Assembly (NCBI GenBank): GCA_031772625.1
Contig: CM062807.1
Span: 1,153,985,007-1,154,049,006 of the forward strand
Direction of reading: 5' to 3'
DNA: 64,000 nucleotides
Source of the DNA: Pinus tabuliformis
Taxonomy: Eukaryota; Streptophyta; Pinopsida; Pinales; Pinaceae
Part shown: positions 22,261 through 33,740 of the stretch, in pieces
Position numbering within the stretch: the first letter of the stretch is position 1
How the letters are laid out: the number at the start of each line of letters is the position of its first letter
Translations under genes and position numbers: made by a program
The notes under the pieces: generated by a model
Databases searched by the model: none
Seen by the model: the letters and a program-made list of their open reading frames with translations, nothing else
What the model was told of the DNA's origin: nothing

Positions 22261-23403
22261 AACATTGGGAAAACGGCTTAAAGTGGGTTTTCTTCAAAAA
22301 ATAACATAATGAGCTGGGAGAATACGACATTGCAGTTTATAAGGTGGATAAGGGTTATTAAACCAACCAAATGTAAATTTAATCCCCAATTATAGAATGA
22401 GCTAAATTCATGAAAACCTTTGATTCTGTAACGTTTGCCGAACTTTAAATATATGGCTATAATGCCCAAGGGGGGGGTATTTACATATTTTTTGGTTTTC
22501 TCACAATAATGCTATAATAGTAGGGGAAGAGGAGCACTTAGGGAGTTAGATAATAGAGTTAGAAGTCAATGTGAATTGGGGATGTGAAAAATTGAAAGTG
22601 AGGAATGGTTTTACACCATAAATGTGGCTTCTTTTCGGAGAAGAAGGTCAAAACTTGTCATGAATTTTTCCAAGGAGAAATACAAGAAGGACTATTTAGG
22701 GAGGTCCTAAAGTCCTCAAGGGGATGTTAGAAAGAGAGTCTCTGGGGAAAACAGGGGAAGTTAGACATGCTTCCATATTTTGTCATCAAAATGCTGCATA
22801 GACACCTCTACAAATGCTAATATGTGCCTTCTTGATCAAGGCCAAAACTGAATAGAATCAGGCTTCTGCAACTTCTGGCTACCTACCCAGCTTAGTACCT
22901 AGCATTTTTTGTTACTTCAGGGAGGGTGCACTTAGACTTGCAAACCCTCATATGCTCTTTTCTTTTTGCTGCCCTCCTATCTAAATCTACCCTTATATCT
23001 TCCAAGGGCCCAGATTAAGCTGATATGCTCCTTCCTTTCTCTATCCAGCTACTCATCTGTCAAGCTTGAACTGTTTGAACAGGTAATCATTCTCTAGTCT
23101 AGAACAGGCAATTTAAAACATGGCATGGCCCAGTTTGAACTGTTGAGCCATCCATCAAGATAGCAGTGGCATTTGGGTTGGCCATTTTCCTGGTCTTTCT
23201 TTGGGGTTCATTTCCATTATTTTTTCTGACCAATTCATTTTCTTGCCTTTTGATTATTCTTTTAAGGCATACCCTCTTTACATGTTTTAATTGTTTGCTT
23301 CTTTCACAAAAAATGGAACCTTTGTATCATCAAAGATGAACATTTTTGGAACTCCTATTGTCAATCATGAAAAATGAAACCCTATTGGTATAGGAGGCTA
23401 ACA

Positions 23404-24675
23404 TTGTCCAACTTACAAGAACCTCTACCACTTCCAAAGCTTGAATATTCCCAAGTCGTAAGGATTAACCAATGCAGAATTAAATATGTGCTTGAAAATA
23501 TGGGTGTATGCTTGTATTTGTTTTTAACTGATTATGCCTTAAATTCTGTTGTTGTGCTGTAAGTTGATGTGCTCAAACTGATATACAAATATACATAACA
23601 GTAAATAAAGCAGCAGAGGCAATGCAACAATAAAGCAAACACATGAATGACAATATTAATTTGGATTTCACCCACAACTCTTGGTCTACATCTCCGTGAG
23701 CTCTAGCTAATTCAACTAGGCTCTCTGGGATTATGGTATAAGTCCTTTTTACAAGCTCTTGGCTCAACTCCTGTTGTTTTTACATAGAAACAGTGGGTTC
23801 AGACACCATGTTATCCCCTAGCTCTTGGCTCTGGTTCTTGGCTCTTGGTTCTGCTCTTTGGATCTGACTCTGGCTCTGGCTCGGGCTCTTCGGCTCTGGC
23901 TTCTTTCTGCCTTCTATCAGTTTACAGCCTTCTTGGATTTTCACTTGGCTTCCAAGTGACTCCCTTGGCTACTCTTTTGCCTCTGTGCTACCTATTTTGC
24001 CTTAGCTTCCAACTTTGGCTTCACCTTCAACAGAAAACCCTCAATAATCCACAACAACAACCAACAATAAAAAAAAATCCCCTTGTTCTCTGTCATTCTG
24101 TGGCTTTTAAGCCAAATCAGCGTTGTTGATTCATTTCCCCTCTCGAGCTCTCTGCCTTCTAGCCACAATCCGCTCAAATCCCTTCTTTGAGCATTAGCAA
24201 TCATTGTTAAACGCCCTCAGGGATGAATGCCACCTATACTGTAATGGAAGGGGACTATCGACGCTTAAAATCCTTAGAAACAGTAGTTCCTTGTTTACAC
24301 AGAGAACGTTGTAAAACACGGGAAAATCCGCAAAAAACACTGTTCCGGACTTCAAATTTTCATAACCGCGTCCTAAACTCCGATCGGGCCACTCATAATC
24401 ACTATCGCAAGTCGCCCATGCCTTGGTCCAAGGTTTCCCATTGTATATAAAAATTTCATTAAAACAGTGAAAATATCGCAAAAATGGCTTATGACGGATC
24501 TGAAATATTATTCGTTTTCATTCCAAAACCCCTTCGGGTCCGGATTTCATCGCATCGCGCTTCCCCTTTGTATTTCGTTTAATAGTGAAATATACGAAAA
24601 TACATTAAAAAATGTCTTTTGGTGGATTTCAAAACATATGAAACCCGGTTCATATTGCCATCAGGTCCGGCCAAT

Positions 24676-24769
<94 letters not shown>

Positions 24770-25393
24770 TCCCTACTCCTCTATAATGCGTCGATGCGAT
24801 ATTGTGATGCGACAAGTTGCAATTGCAAATCGCACAAGCCTGAGGTCTTTCCCATATGATAGGGTCTATGCCAGCGCCGATTGTGATCCACTGATATCGA
24901 CAATCGCGGTTCACATCGGCATGGTCCTAGCGCATGTTATGCCACCGATTTCCCTCGCCGATGTGACATGCCGATCGGATCTGGACCGTTTGATCGGCCA
25001 GATCCGACGGCTCCTGTTCACTATTGGTTTAAGCCTCCGATAGGCCTTACTTCATTGTTTTCTTCAGGTTTTTGGGTTCCAATAGTGTTATCCTTCAAGT
25101 CTAAAACTTCTCCTTTTGCACTAGTTTTGAATATTTATGAGGATTTTGAAGACTTAGAGGGTTTTTAGGATCCCTTTTTAAGGGATTTTGCTCCTTTTTC
25201 CAAGGGATATAGGCAGCTTCATTTTATGGTAACTTCTACATCCTAAGTCAGTTTTGGCCCATTCAAATTGCAGTAGATTCAGAATGAGACGATCTCTGCA
25301 ATGGGGCTAGTTCCAGGAACTTCCTTGGACTTTCATTTTCCTCAGTGAGGAACACTTAGACTTAGGAGTCTATCCAAACTTCGTTTTGGATCA
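23404..25393 (-). repeat. Outer element, 3' LTR, proximal piece
   Basis: This is homologous to 28999-30960. It begins with the duplicated target ttgtc and continues the LTR started at 2408. It contains (GGCTCT)-like repeats at about 23815-23905 and a long TA tract. It ends GGATCA next to a pyrimidine tract, the complement of the polypurine tract. Confidence 0.85.
24679..24768. repeat. (TA)n microsatellite
   Basis: About 90 bp of TA dinucleotides with single interruptions lie inside the LTR. The paralogous LTR has only about 28 bp of TA at 30304-30331, so the tract changed length after the two copies were made. Confidence 0.9.
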
Positions 25394-26182
25394 TGCCTTC
25401 CCACTAAAAGAACTTTTGGTCTCCAAAAGACTGATACACTGATCTGAGCAGTAAATGAGAGTGACTCACCCTCTTCTTTCAGCCTCCCTACACTTTCCTT
25501 TGCATAGTGCCTCTGAACCAAAGTTTCTGACCACTTCCCTTCTTGGATGGGCTGGTCCTCTTAGGAAGAACTGTCTTCCTCCTTGCCTTCCTGTAGAACT
25601 TCTACCACAAATGGTCATAGAAGGTGGTTTGAACTTCTTGCCTTGATCATTGATCCAAGTTGGCTCAAACAAATGTGAAGCACATCTGCTCCACAAAACT
25701 TTCATTTGTATCTGTTAGACAACAGAAATACAGACAACAACTGGATGGCCTAAACTCATGCTTCACCAAAAGAAACAGATTTCACAAGTTGTGAACACCT
25801 CCATGTCTTACACCTGCATACAAATGATGGACTAGATAATAAGCCCACAAAACATGCCTTTAAACAAATTACGCTTTAAGTCAAGCATGTAGAAAAAGAC
25901 CATTAGAACTCTTTTTCAAAAAATGAAACTCTTCATCATTATCTCCATTTGGAGACCAAGTTAACTTATCCCAAGTCAACATTGCATCACATGCATGTCA
26001 AATCAATCAAGCCTGCAAGTTAATTACACATACATGTTCAAATACAAGGAAAACATCAACATCCATGCGTTCATGCATCTCATGCTCATGCATGCATTTC
26101 ATCCTTCAACTTTCACTTACGCACACTGTACTTTCAAAGCTGATATGAAATATAATGTAGATGCATCAATAGACATGCAATC

Positions 26183-28700
26183 TCAATCGAATAAGAACTC
26201 TAACCATTCCTTACCAATCCCTTTCGAAGGTACTACCTCTGTCTGCACATCAGCATCATCGTGTGAATCATTCTGAGACACATCATTCATGGAATCTTCA
26301 CTTCCATTTCTACCATCTTCTCTTTCCACTTTCTTCAACTTTTGTGGAAGCATCACTGGATTCAAGGTCCAACATTTTGCAGCAAGATTTCCTTGCTTAT
26401 GGCAGTAAGTCCACTGCATGTGCATCCTCTTGACAGCATGATTTTTGTTGTCCAATGGACCTTTGGCTTCTTTCTTATTTTCCTTCTTCTTCTTCCTATA
26501 TGTGGCCATTCTCTTCCAACATCTAGAAACATTATGGTTATCCAAACCACAAAAGGAACATGCAATTATTTTCCCATACATATGTGGAAATTTATCATTC
26601 TTTGCACAATCAAAAGGAAAATGTTTGGAACCAGATTTATACCTTTCTCTTTCACCTTTATTGCCTTCATGAGGAGGTGAAGCAAATGAAGAAGTGGCTT
26701 CCTTTGGAACACCATCAATCTCTTCAAGGTTGTTGGAGTCTACCCAACTCTCTGGTTCAAGTGTGTGCTTCTGAATACCTGCATCCTACAAATGATGTTT
26801 CAAGCTATTGCATTCCTCCTTAATACAATCTTCACACTCTGCAATGTAACCCCTTCTTGGAGCTGTTTCAATGGCCTTCATGGCAGCTTTGGAACTTTCT
26901 CCATGAGCTTGCCCATAGCCAAGACCCAAATACTTAGACCTTTCCTCAATCATTATTGGCTCAACGATACCTTGTGCATGTCCAGGGAAAATTTTAAGAA
27001 CCCCCCCCTAAATTTATAAATATAATAAATGGGCGAATCTCCATGGTATATAGGAAAAATGGAAGGCGATTTTATCAATAATATAATATGTATATATAAT
27101 TTTTTGGCGAATCTCTCACCAGGGATGGCGAATATTTTACTCACTTATAAAATCTTTTAATATCTTGGTGCACTAAATAATAAAACTTTGTAAAGTCCTA
27201 GTGAATCATAGCATAGGCTACATGCTGGTTTAATTCCCCCATTTAAATAGGCTACATTCCAGGTGAATACCATGGGTCAATACCATGTGCCATTTTGGTG
27301 AATACCATGGGTCAATACCATGTGCCATTTTTATTTTTATTAATTCTAATATTAGGGTTAATAATGGTTTTTTGCATGGTATTAATAACAATCTAGTCCA
27401 TGGTATTTGTCCCATGGTATTTTGGCCATAGGTTTCACCTAAATATAACCCATTTTTTGAGTGTTCGTAAATATGAGGTGACTTATGGAGTAAATATAAA
27501 AAAATGTTTTATTTGTTTACCATACCTCTCGTTTATTTATATTTTTATTAATTTACCATACCTCTTTTACAAATATGGTATTTGGCCCATAGGATTCACT
27601 TAAATAAAACCTCTTTCTTGAGCCTTCATAAATACAACGAGGGTTATGGACTAAATATAAAAAGAGGTTTTATTTATTTACGATACGTTTATTTATATTT
27701 TTATTTATTTACCATACCTTTTGAGTAAGTATAAAAAGACGTTTTATTTATTTACCATACCTCCACTTTACTTATATTTTTATTTGTTTACACCCTTACA
27801 TGTATATAAGGTGACTTATGGAGTAAATACAAAAAATGTTTTATTTATTTACCATACCTCTCATTTATTTATATTTTTATTAATTTACCATACCTCTTTT
27901 ATAAATATGGTATTTGGCCCATAAGATTCACTTAAATAAAACCTATTCTTGAAAATGGGCGAATGGATTCACTTAAATAAAACCTATTCTTGAAAATGGG
28001 CGAATGGAAGGTTGTAAGTCCTAATTTCAAGGGCTAAATATACCTTTTTTACCCTCTCCCTTAAAATAAGGTGGGCTATTTGAGGTGATTTGTAAAAATG
28101 TACTATGATACAAAATATTCGCCCACTAAAAATTTAAAACCCCTTAATTTCGCCAAAGGGCGAACATTCGCCCCTAAAATTATCCTTGTGCATGTCTACC
28201 CAAACCTTTTCCTTCATAGCCCATCTTGGACATTAGCTTGGAACCTATGCCTCTAGTATTTTTTCAAAAGAACCAATATAAGCATCCTTAGAGGAATTTG
28301 AAGACAAACTGGAATGGTTTGCCTCTTCTTCAAGCTGATACTTGACTAAGGCTTCTTGGGCAACAAAGAGTTGTGTCTCCAACTCATGCATCCTTTTCAG
28401 GTTCCTATTTGCAATATGAAGTTGCCTTTCCATTTCCTGCAATTTGTCAAAAAGAAACTACTTCTCTTCCTCCACGGAATTCAACTGTTCTCTAAGTATG
28501 TTGCTCTTCCTTCCATCCTCATACATTTCTCTAACCGTATTCATCATGATGAACAAGTCTTGCTTCATGTCTTCATCAAAGCCTTTTGTGAAGAAAGGAG
28601 AATTTGAGGCCTCACTTGAAGAAGTTGTTATTATGCCAATGAACAAAGAACTTAAAACAAGATTAATAAAGAGCTTACTCAAGCAATCCTTTTGCAACAA
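26183..28700 (-). pseudogene. Gag-like protein with coiled coil, G-patch and CCHC knuckle (interrupted)
   Basis: Reading on the minus strand: a coiled-coil segment (28700-28245, with a TAG near 28458); then, just past a stop at 28245, a G-patch-like motif (SKLMSKMGYEGKGLG, about 28240-28200) whose remainder (GIVEPIMIEERSKYLGLGYG) resumes at about 26969-26900 on the far side of the inserted element at 26983-28183. An acidic and basic spacer follows, then a CCHC knuckle CSFCGLDNHNVSRC (about 26550) and a second degenerate knuckle (YCHKQGNLAAKC). It ends at 26183. This resembles nucleic-acid-binding gag proteins of plant LTR elements; G-patch modules are known from plant retroelements and some retroviral proteases. 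Stops and the insertion make it non-functional here. Confidence 0.65.
26983..28183. mobile_element. 1.2-kb TIR-like element with 13-bp target duplication
   Basis: It is flanked by a 13-bp direct repeat ccttgtgcatgtc (26970-26982 and 28184-28196), and it splits the G-patch coding sequence. The left end reads cagggaaaattttaag, and the right end, inverted, reads ataattttaggggcgaat, giving imperfect inverted termini. GGCGAA/TTCGCC motifs recur near both ends. The interior (about 27390-27960) is made of degenerate tandem units with motifs such as tttaccatacctc and ggtatttggcccata. No transposase is present. A retroposed sequence with a long TSD is the alternative. Confidence 0.6.
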
Positions 28701-28956
28701 ACCTCTTGTGCTTCAAGGCCTACTTTGAGGTCCTTTGGGATAGAAGAATGCCTTCAGCCCTTCTCCTTTATGTCCTTCCTAGACTGAGCTATCAATAGCT
28801 TTCCCTTCACCTCTGCAAACTCAGAAAATAGTCAGTCTACAAACAAGCATACAATCAATCCTTGACTACGTAAACATCTTTCAAACAAGCAATCTCTGAT
28901 CTGTCAATAAAGCATTCTGATATAACCTTCTTAAAGGTGTGGTTAATCAATCTTAA

Positions 28957-28968
28957 GCTTTGATACCA
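28957..28968 (-). promoter_or_regulatory. Primer binding site of outer element, initiator-Met type
   Basis: The minus strand reads TGGTATCAAAGC, two bases beyond the LTR end. This differs at one position from the common plant initiator-Met primer site TGGTATCAGAGC. Confidence 0.8.
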
Positions 28969-28970
28969 CC

Positions 28971-30960
28971 TGATCTGAAAATGGGGCTCTTATGCTTCTT
29001 GTCCAACTTACAAGAACCTCTACCACTTCCAAAGCTTGAATATTCCCAAGTCGTAAGGATTAACCAATGCAGAATTAAATATGTGCTTGAAAATATGGAT
29101 GTATGCTTGTATTTGTTTTTAACTGATTATGCCTTAAATTCTGTTGTTGTGTTGTAAGTTGATGTGCTCAAACTGATATACAAATATACATAACAGTAAA
29201 TAAAGCAGCAGAGGCAATGCAACAATAAAGCAGACACATGAATGACAATATTAATTTGGATTTCGCCCACAACTCTTGGGCTACATCTCCATGAGCTCTA
29301 GCTAATTCAACTAGGCTCTCTGGGATTATGGTATAAGTCCTTTTTACAAGCTCATGGCTCAACTCCTGTTGTTTTTACATAGAAACGGTGGGTTCAGACA
29401 CCATGTTATCCCATGGCTCTTGAAGCTCTGGCTCTTGGCTCTGGCTCTTGGCTCAGGCTCTTGGCTCTTGGTTCTGGCTCTTTGTCTCTGACTCTGGCTC
29501 TAGCTCGGGCTCTTCGGCTCTGGCTTCTTTCTGCCTTCTATCAGTTTACAGCCTTCTTGGCTTTTCACTTGGGTTCCAAGTGACTCCCTTGGCTGCTCTT
29601 TTGCCTCTACGCTGCCTCTTTTGCCTTAGCTTCCTACTTTGGCTTCACCTTCAACAGCAAACCCTCAATAATCCACAACAGCAACCAACAATAAAAAAAA
29701 TCCCTTTGTTCTCTGTCGTTCTGTGGCTTTTAAGCCAAATCGGCGCTATTGATTCATTTCCCCTCTCAGGCTCTCTGTCTTCCAGCCACAATTCGCTCAA
29801 ATCCCTTCTATGAGCGTTAGAAATCATTTCTAAACGCCCTTATGGATGAATGCCACATATACTGTAACAGAAGGGGACTATCGGCGCTTGAAATCCTTAG
29901 AAACAGTCATTCCCTGCTTACATAGAGAACGTTGTAAAACACGGGGAAATCAGTAGAAAACACTGTTCCGGACTTCAAATTTTCATAACCACATCCTAAA
30001 CTCCCATTGGGTCCACCCATAATCGCTATCGCAAGTCGCCCATGCCTTGTTCCAAGTTTTCCCTTTGTATTTAAAATTTATTAAAACAGTGCAAATATCA
30101 AAAAAATGGCTTATGATGGATTTGAAATATTATTCATTTTCATTCAAACCCCTTCGGGTCTGGATTTCATCGCATCGCGCTTCCCCTTTGTATTTCGTTT
30201 AATAGCGAAATATACGAAAATACATTAAAAAAATGCCTTTCGGCGGATTTCAAAATATATTAAACCCGGTTCATATTGTCGTCGGGTCCGGCCAATCGCA
30301 TTGCATATATATATATATATATATATATATAACATATCCCTGCTCCTCTATAATGCGCCGATGCGATATTGTGATGCGACAAGTTGCAATTGCAAATCGC
30401 ACAAGCCTGAGGTCTTTCCCATATGATAGGGTCTATGCCAGCGCCGATTGTGATCCACCGATATCAGTGATCGCAGTTTGCATCGGCCTGGTCCCATCGC
30501 ATGTTATGCCTCTGATTTCCATTGCCGATGTGACATGCCGATCAGATCTGGACCGTTTGATCGGCCAGATCCGACGGCTCCTGTTCACTATTGGTTTAAG
30601 CCTCTGATAGGCCTTACTTCATTGTTTTCTTCAGGTTTTTGGGTTCTGATAGTGTTATCATTCAAGTCTAAAACTTCTCCTTTTGCACTAGTTTTGAATA
30701 TTTATGAGGATTTTGAAGTTTTAGAGGGTTTTTAGGATCCCTTTTTAAGGGATTTTGCTCCTCTTTCCAAGTGATATAGGCAGCTTCATTTTATGGTAAC
30801 TTCTGCATCCTAAGTCAGTTTTGGCCCATTCAAATTGCAGTAGATTCAGAATGAGACAATCTCTGCAATGGGGCTAGTTCCATGAACTTCCTTGGACTTT
30901 CATTTTCCTCAGTGAGGAACACTTAGACTTAGGAGTCTATCCAAACTCTGTTTTGGATCA
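28971..30960 (-). repeat. Outer element, 5' LTR (1,990 bp)
   Basis: This is the uninterrupted copy of the LTR, ends TGATC...GGATCA on the plus strand. It shows the empty target ttgtc of the giant gypsy element at 28999-29003. It includes a (GGCTCT)-like tract (29415-29530) and a short TA tract (30304-30331). Confidence 0.85.
29415..29530. repeat. Degenerate hexanucleotide repeat, GGCTCT type
   Basis: Successive units such as ggctct, ggctctt and tggctc run through this part of the LTR. The copy at 23815-23905 differs in unit number. Confidence 0.7.
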
Positions 30961-32399
30961 TCGAACAAGCTATAAATCTATCATTTAAAATGAAAAGAAA
31001 ACTGACAAAATTTATTTGCTAAAAATTGAGAGTGATGACTAGAACAATGCCATAGTATAAAACATTGACATGAAAGGTGGTTTTCCTAAGCATGTTAACT
31101 TGAAGGAGAGTCCACCCATATTAATGGAAGATGGCCAGTATCATCTTCAAATGTAGTGAAAGAAAGGTCTGATAGAGACATTTTTGTTCAACTTCTCAAC
31201 TTTATCCATCATCTAAATAGTGCACACAAGTATTTCCTGGTGAGAGTATGCATTGAATCATAAGAGCCTTACCCATAAGAGTTTTAATGTGCTAGTATAG
31301 ATTGAAAACCTGCATGTAGGAAGATTAATTAGAATAGTTTGAGGTGCCAATCTTTGGAATCTAGTTCCTTGTTTCTCTTTCAACAAGATGATCTAGAATA
31401 AATCTTCAATTATAGTGAACCTCTTGCTTGGCATCAGAAATAATTCATTTTATGACCTTTGAAATTCCTCAATAAAACGAACCATATATCGACAAGCAAC
31501 AACGTGAGCTCTTATATGAGAGGTTGAAGGTTGAAGGGCTTCAAATCTTGTTGAAGGGGGGCCTCTACCCCTCCTACCTCCTCTACAACCATAGGAGACC
31601 CTTCGACGAGCCATACTAGGATTAGGAAGAGGGTAGGGGGTACAAAGAATGAGGTAATAAGGAGGAAGCCTAAACCAATATCTTGAGAAGGAAAACCAAA
31701 TAGGGAGAGGATAAAACACATCATAGGGGAGAACCCATATATGAAAAAAGGAACAAGGTTGGACTTTCCAGACACTCAAACTACTTGATAAACAACCACT
31801 TAAATTAAAGTGTAGAAGAGGCCTAAATTGTTGAAAAATAAGCAAACAAAAAGGCTAAGCTTGAAATTTAAGTGTATAAGTAAAAACCTTAAAAGGAAAA
31901 GTCTAGGAGATAGAGAATTTATCACCACATGAAAGCTGGACATTATCTAAAGTCCGGACCTTGAACCAGTGAAGGGGAGTCATCGTGTCTACATTTTGAA
32001 ACTGATTGTTAGAATTAAACCAGAGAATAAAGGCATTGCTTCCTGGAGCTTCAAATTGAGTTGCTCATCCAATGCATTATGGTATGTAAAACACAACAAT
32101 GAGGAAACCCCAGCCAAATCACCAACAAAGAAAAGGGGATAAACACTCAGAAGACAACAAAGAGGGATGCATCACTTGAATAACTAGCAAGAGGCCCATG
32201 CCCTTGCCTACCATTTCCACTTTGGTTCAAGATTTCCTATAATTCTTGCAAATTTTCACCTTAATTCTAATTAACGAAGACTCAAAGGCAGATTGAAACT
32301 CTGGGTGTACTTCCAATGCCTCCCACCCATTAACTTGCATGATGTACCAGAACTCCCACGAGTGCACCTCATACACATCCATTCTAACCAACTCATGTA
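30961..32399. other. Unassigned flanking DNA
   Basis: This is the right flank of the outer LTR element. A minus-strand open frame at 31450-31845 is low-complexity and matches nothing I recognise. Part of 31.9-32.4 kb could be the 3' untranslated end of the LINE remnant that follows. Confidence 0.4.
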
Positions 32400-33740
32400 G
32401 ACTACCATTCGGGGGTTATCCCACACCCCCCTCTTAACTCCTTCACCCGCATTTCAATGTTTTGGCATGGATCCCACACTTGGGCACCCTTTGTGCAGTT
32501 GAAATCTCCTAACATATGGACCATAACCAAAATTACTTTAGTCCAATTTTTATCCAACATGTCAATTTTAAAGTTAAGCCCCTCATTAGCTAGTTTATCT
32601 ATGATTTCATTTCCATTCGTTCTAACATGCATGAGAATGGGAGCTACTATGCATTCCAAAAGTTTTGCATCTCTTGCTAGGATGGCTTCAAGTATCTAGT
32701 TGCTCGAGAATTTGGAAGGGAAAGAGCCACATTGAATCTTTCATTATAGTTTTTGAGTCCCATTCTATTATTAATTTATGATAGTTTCCCCTATTAGCAA
32801 TGATTAGACCTTGTTCTAGTGCAAATTTTTTTGTTGTATTGTTTCTATCTGTGCTAAGATCTCCTACACAAATATGAAAAAATTGACATTGGTTGTCCTT
32901 GATGGCTCCTCTAATACGAGCCAGTTTAGGGTTACTTTGGAGGAAACATTGAAATTTAACTTTAAAAGACCTTCCAGCGGAGGATACCATAGGGTAGGAA
33001 TTGTTGATTTGGAGTGAGAAAATGAGACCTGTGAAATAGAGGTGGCTTCTTGTGGATCCAATAATGAAAGTATATGATTTTCCCATTGATCACATCCGTA
33101 CTCTTGATTGGTCTAAAGAGACAAGAAGGAGTGTTTCTATGATTTTATTAAAGATGGAATGCCAGAGATAGTCCAAGGTAGAGGATTGATTTTTGAAAAA
33201 TATTTGGTTTTTTTCCTTCCAAGTGTCCCATAAAATGAACCCTGGGAAAAGTTTCCAAAGTCTATTTAAAATGAGATAGGTAAAAGGGGTAGATCCCCAT
33301 TTCTCAATTATTGTCAGCATGTTATCTCTACTTTGATCTATTTGCTGAAATATAAAGTCCATCTCTACTTTGATCTATTTGCTGAAATATAAAGTCCATG
33401 TGGCCACATATTTCTAATGAGAACCTACAACTATTTAATAAGTGCTCAAGATTTTCTGGATTGGCAAAACAGAGGTGGCAAATTGAAATTCTTTGAAAGC
33501 CTCTTTTTTGGAGCTTATCCCAAGTTAATGTTTTATTTAATATGAGAAGCCAAAATAATAATGTGACTTGGGCCATAGTTTCAACCTCCAAAGCTTCCTC
33601 CACCTATTTTCTCCAATTTGTCCCATAGCTCTCAAGAGAATGCTATAAGCTTCCTTAAGATTGAAAGATCCAAAAGCATTATAACCCCATTGAAGTATAT
33701 CAATTCCAGATTGAGTTTTAATCTTCTTGTTTTCCAATTA
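32400..33740 (-). pseudogene. LINE 3' end: zinc-binding RT tail and RNase H, decayed
   Basis: Minus-strand fragments in several frames read in order: an RT zinc-binding region (about 33620-33430; LTWDKLQKRGFQ, CHLCFANPENLEHLLNSC), a linker (33360-33090; FILWDTWKEKNQIFF), and an RNase H-like domain (about 33020-32560; WYPPLEGLLKLNF, TNGNEIIDKLANEG). This is the C-terminal layout of plant L1-type ORF2. The first catalytic Asp of the RNase H is not preserved (NFNVSSK where NFDGASK is usual). Stops and frameshifts separate the pieces, and everything upstream of the zinc-binding region is missing. Confidence 0.75.
33327..33400. repeat. 37-bp tandem duplication inside the LINE remnant
   Basis: The segment ctctactttgatctatttgc...aaagtccat occurs twice in direct succession, identical by eye. 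Confidence 0.85.

Larger units (their letters stand above)
2441..23403 (-). mobile_element. Giant Ty3/gypsy LTR retrotransposon, Tat/Ogre-like, 20,963 bp
   Basis: The element has 7,134-bp and 7,130-bp LTRs with TGTTA...TAACA ends. A perfect 5-bp target duplication ttgtc flanks it at 2436-2440 and 23404-23408. An Arg-type primer binding site lies at 16252-16269 and gag-pol is intact on the minus strand. The paralogous LTR at 28971-30960 has the uninterrupted target (ttgtc once, 28999-29003), which confirms both boundaries. The 5' LTR is the right-hand one. In the first about 560 aligned bases of the two LTRs I counted about seven differences, so the insertion is fairly young relative to the rest of the window. 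Arg-tRNA priming plus an added archaeal-type RNase H fit the Tat/Ogre group, but the domain order is unusual (see gag-pol entry). LTRs above 7 kb are longer than usual for plants. Confidence 0.93.
16274..23403 (-). repeat. Giant gypsy element, 5' LTR (7,130 bp)
   Basis: This is a direct repeat of 2441-9574 with the same TGTTA/TAACA ends. It lies next to the primer binding site, so it is the 5' LTR and should drive transcription of gag-pol. It holds the second copy of the LTR ORF and the CpG-rich block. Confidence 0.95.
25394..28970 (-). other. Internal region of the outer non-autonomous element
   Basis: It contains a decayed gag-like frame (entry 26183-28700), interrupted by a 1.2-kb insert. 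The stretch 25394-26182 holds no recognised coding sequence. No RT, integrase or RNase H motif is visible on either strand. Confidence 0.6.
2408..30960 (-). mobile_element. Outer non-autonomous LTR retrotransposon (split by a nested gypsy element)
   Basis: Two direct repeats of about 2.0 kb bound this element. The left LTR is 2408-2440 plus 23409-25393 (interrupted) and the right LTR is 28971-30960. LTR ends on the plus strand are TGAT...GGATCA, giving TGATC/GATCA inverted termini. A sequence complementary to an initiator-Met-type primer site lies 2 bp left of the right LTR (28957-28968), and a pyrimidine tract (25394-25405) abuts the left LTR, so the element reads on the minus strand. The internal region (25394-28970) encodes gag-like parts only; I found no protease, RT or integrase. 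The 5 bp outside the LTRs (tcaag and tcgaa) match at only three of five positions, so the target duplication is not proven. The LTRs differ from each other far more than those of the nested element, so this insertion is older. Confidence 0.8.

Noticed and set aside
24467..24914. Open frames rich in Ile-Tyr repeats
   Set aside because: They are translations of a TA microsatellite.
27400..27970. Possible CRISPR-like regular repeats
   Set aside because: The units are degenerate, of unequal length and without spacers of constant size. They are ordinary tandem repeats inside a TIR-like element in plant DNA.
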